Assembly (NCBI GenBank): GCA_004565275.1
Contig: SDOX01000183.1
Coordinates: 90,035-154,034 of the forward strand
Origin: Nannochloropsis salina CCMP1776
Taxonomy: Eukaryota > Sar > Eustigmatophyceae > Eustigmatales > Monodopsidaceae
Reading direction: 5' to 3'
Length of the DNA stretch: 64,000 nt
The notes below the pieces were generated by a model. That model was not told the origin of the DNA and ran no database searches. It worked only from the letters and a program-made list of their open reading frames with translations. The position numbers and the translations under genes were made by a program. This document shows positions 63,075 through 64,000 of the stretch, piece by piece (the stretch's first letter is position 1; every line of letters starts with the position of its first letter).

Positions 63075-64000
63075 ATGATGTCATCTATGGTTTTTCTGCT
63101 CGTGGTATTCGCAATGGATCCCGCATGTGGCTTCCTCTCCCCCATGGCTCGACCAACGACACCATTGAGTTTGCACGTGAGCACTGCCCCTGCAGACGAC
63201 AAACCCGTCTCATTTACCACAAAAGAACCCTTTGGATCCAGGACGAAGAGAATTCTTGATAAGATCGGTGCGGATGCTGATGCTTCAGGGGGTGCAGGAT
63301 CGTCAATTTCCTTCACGACCCTGGAGGCGATAGACCGCGCTTGGGAGGCCGTTAAAACAGGCCGGGCTTCGGGGGAGGCTCCCACTTTCGTACGGGAGAC
63401 TGACGTTCCCTTATCTACATCCCCCAAATTCGATGTAATCGTTGCGGGAGGTACGTTGGGGATTTTTATGGCAACAGCTTTGCAAAGAAAAGGTTTTCGT
63501 GTTTGCGTTGTAGAGCGCGGACCCTTGCGGGGTCGGACGCAGGAATGGAATATTTCTCGAAAAGAAATGATGGAATTGGTAGAGGAAGGAGTGCTTAGCA
63601 AGGAAGATGTAGAAGATGCAATCGGTATCGACTTCAACCCTATCCGTGTGGGTTTTGTGGGCGAAAAAAATGAGCCGTACACTCTCTGGACGCAGGACGT
63701 GCTGCACCTCGGCGTCTCCCCCTCTGTGCTGCTGGCTCGGGCTCAATCTCGGTTCCTGGCCGCTGGAGGCGTCGTGCACGAAAACACCCCAATCCAAGGC
63801 ATCCGGATTGCCCCTAATGGGGCGGCGGTGGAGGTGAAGAGCACAGAAATGATGGACGGTGAAGAGCTCACGGGGCGCCTTGTGATAGACTGCATGGGTA
63901 ATCAGAGCCCTATCTCGCGTCAGGCACGGGCAGGGCAACAACCCGACGGCATTTGTATCGTGGTGGGTACATGTGCATCTGGATTTGACCCAACCCGGAA
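63075..64000 (+). CDS. plastid FAD-dependent oxidoreductase, lycopene-cyclase-like group, 3' end outside window
   Basis: Open from ATG 63075 to the window end (308 codons, no stop). MMSSMVFLLVVFAMDPACG is a signal segment cut before Phe (ACG|FLSPMA), a secondary-plastid presequence, followed by a Ser/Thr/Lys-rich transit region. The FAD domain starts at about residue 116 with FDVIVAGGTLGIFMATALQR (a G-x-G-x-L-G variant of the dinucleotide fold) and VCVVERGPLRGRTQEWNIS. A GVSPSVLLARAQSRF helix and the LVIDCMGNQSPISRQA block follow. This order matches the plant plastid proteins annotated as lycopene beta/epsilon cyclase protein (Arabidopsis At2g32640 type), of uncertain activity, rather than true lycopene cyclase. 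Substrate not inferable. Confidence 0.78.
   Translation, partial: MMSSMVFLLVVFAMDPACGFLSPMARPTTPLSLHVSTAPADDKPVSFTTKEPFGSRTKRILDKIGADADASGGAGSSISFTTLEAIDRAWEAVKTGRASGEAPTFVRETDVPLSTSPKFDVIVAGGTLGIFMATALQRKGFRVCVVERGPLRGRTQEWNISRKEMMELVEEGVLSKEDVEDAIGIDFNPIRVGFVGEKNEPYTLWTQDVLHLGVSPSVLLARAQSRFLAAGGVVHENTPIQGIRIAPNGAAVEVKSTEMMDGEELTGRLVIDCMGNQSPISRQARAGQQPDGICIVVGTCASGFDPTR

Overview
This window looks like nuclear DNA of a photosynthetic stramenopile, most plausibly a eustigmatophyte alga of the Nannochloropsis/Microchloropsis type. That is an inference from four things. Genes are dense, with few short introns (GT...AG, about 75-500 nt). Gene content is purely eukaryotic (Argonaute, VPS52, NDUFA12, PUS10, CDK5RAP3). 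The ketol-acid reductoisomerase is plant-type. At least five proteins carry a signal-peptide-like N-terminus cut just before Phe (A-x-A|F, or A-C-G|F in one), which is the hallmark of import into a red-derived secondary plastid. No mobile element, virus fossil, rRNA, convincing tRNA or CRISPR array was seen. One assembly gap (2778-3157) lies inside the Argonaute gene.

Layout. 1-827 is a truncated myo-inositol oxygenase (minus). 2655-6690 is a multi-exon Argonaute with a complete slicer tetrad. 7666-9033 (minus) is a secreted protein with two CBM49-like domains. 9464-11182 is a divergent delta-tubulin-like protein. 12188-14560 is VPS52. 14815-19348 (minus) is a TANGO6/RTP1-like gene with extreme strand-asymmetric composition. 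19695-21362 is a mitochondrial RCC1-like (FMP25-type) protein. 21804-22865 (minus) is a plastid-type alpha/beta hydrolase. 23460-24847 is the five-exon complex I subunit NDUFA12. 26423-28918 is an NYN-like domain protein with five C-x5-C...H-x5-H fingers resembling PBZ fingers, the most unusual gene here. 30071-31948 is a secreted alpha/beta hydrolase with a large unrecognised C-terminal half.

Second half. 32565-36935 (minus) is an intronless xanthine dehydrogenase. 38384-40394 is plastid KARI, whose 3' splice site lies in a 57-bp tandem duplication. 41008-42835 is CDK5RAP3/C53. 42978-44141 (minus) is a plastid-type carbonyl reductase. 44536-46070 (minus) is NSRP1. 46677-48746 is a VHS-GAT adaptor. 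49344-51035 is a bacterial-looking GT4 glycosyltransferase with a C-terminal anchor. 51661-52976 (minus) is a plastid-type fructosamine kinase. 53347-55182 is PUS10. 55532-57247 (minus) is a three-repeat MYB. 57548-59871 is an SGNH-like type II membrane protein. 59947-60114 (minus) is an unrecognised 55-aa ORF. 60314-62124 is an F-box/coiled-coil protein. 63075-64000 is the start of a plastid FAD oxidoreductase of the lycopene-cyclase-like group.

The genes do not form one pathway. Recurrent themes are RNA metabolism (Argonaute, NYN-finger protein, PUS10, NSRP1), endomembrane trafficking and ER quality control (VPS52, TANGO6, VHS-GAT, C53), and plastid metabolism (KARI, carbonyl reductase, fructosamine kinase, hydrolase, FAD oxidoreductase). 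Several neighbours are head-to-head with short shared upstream regions.
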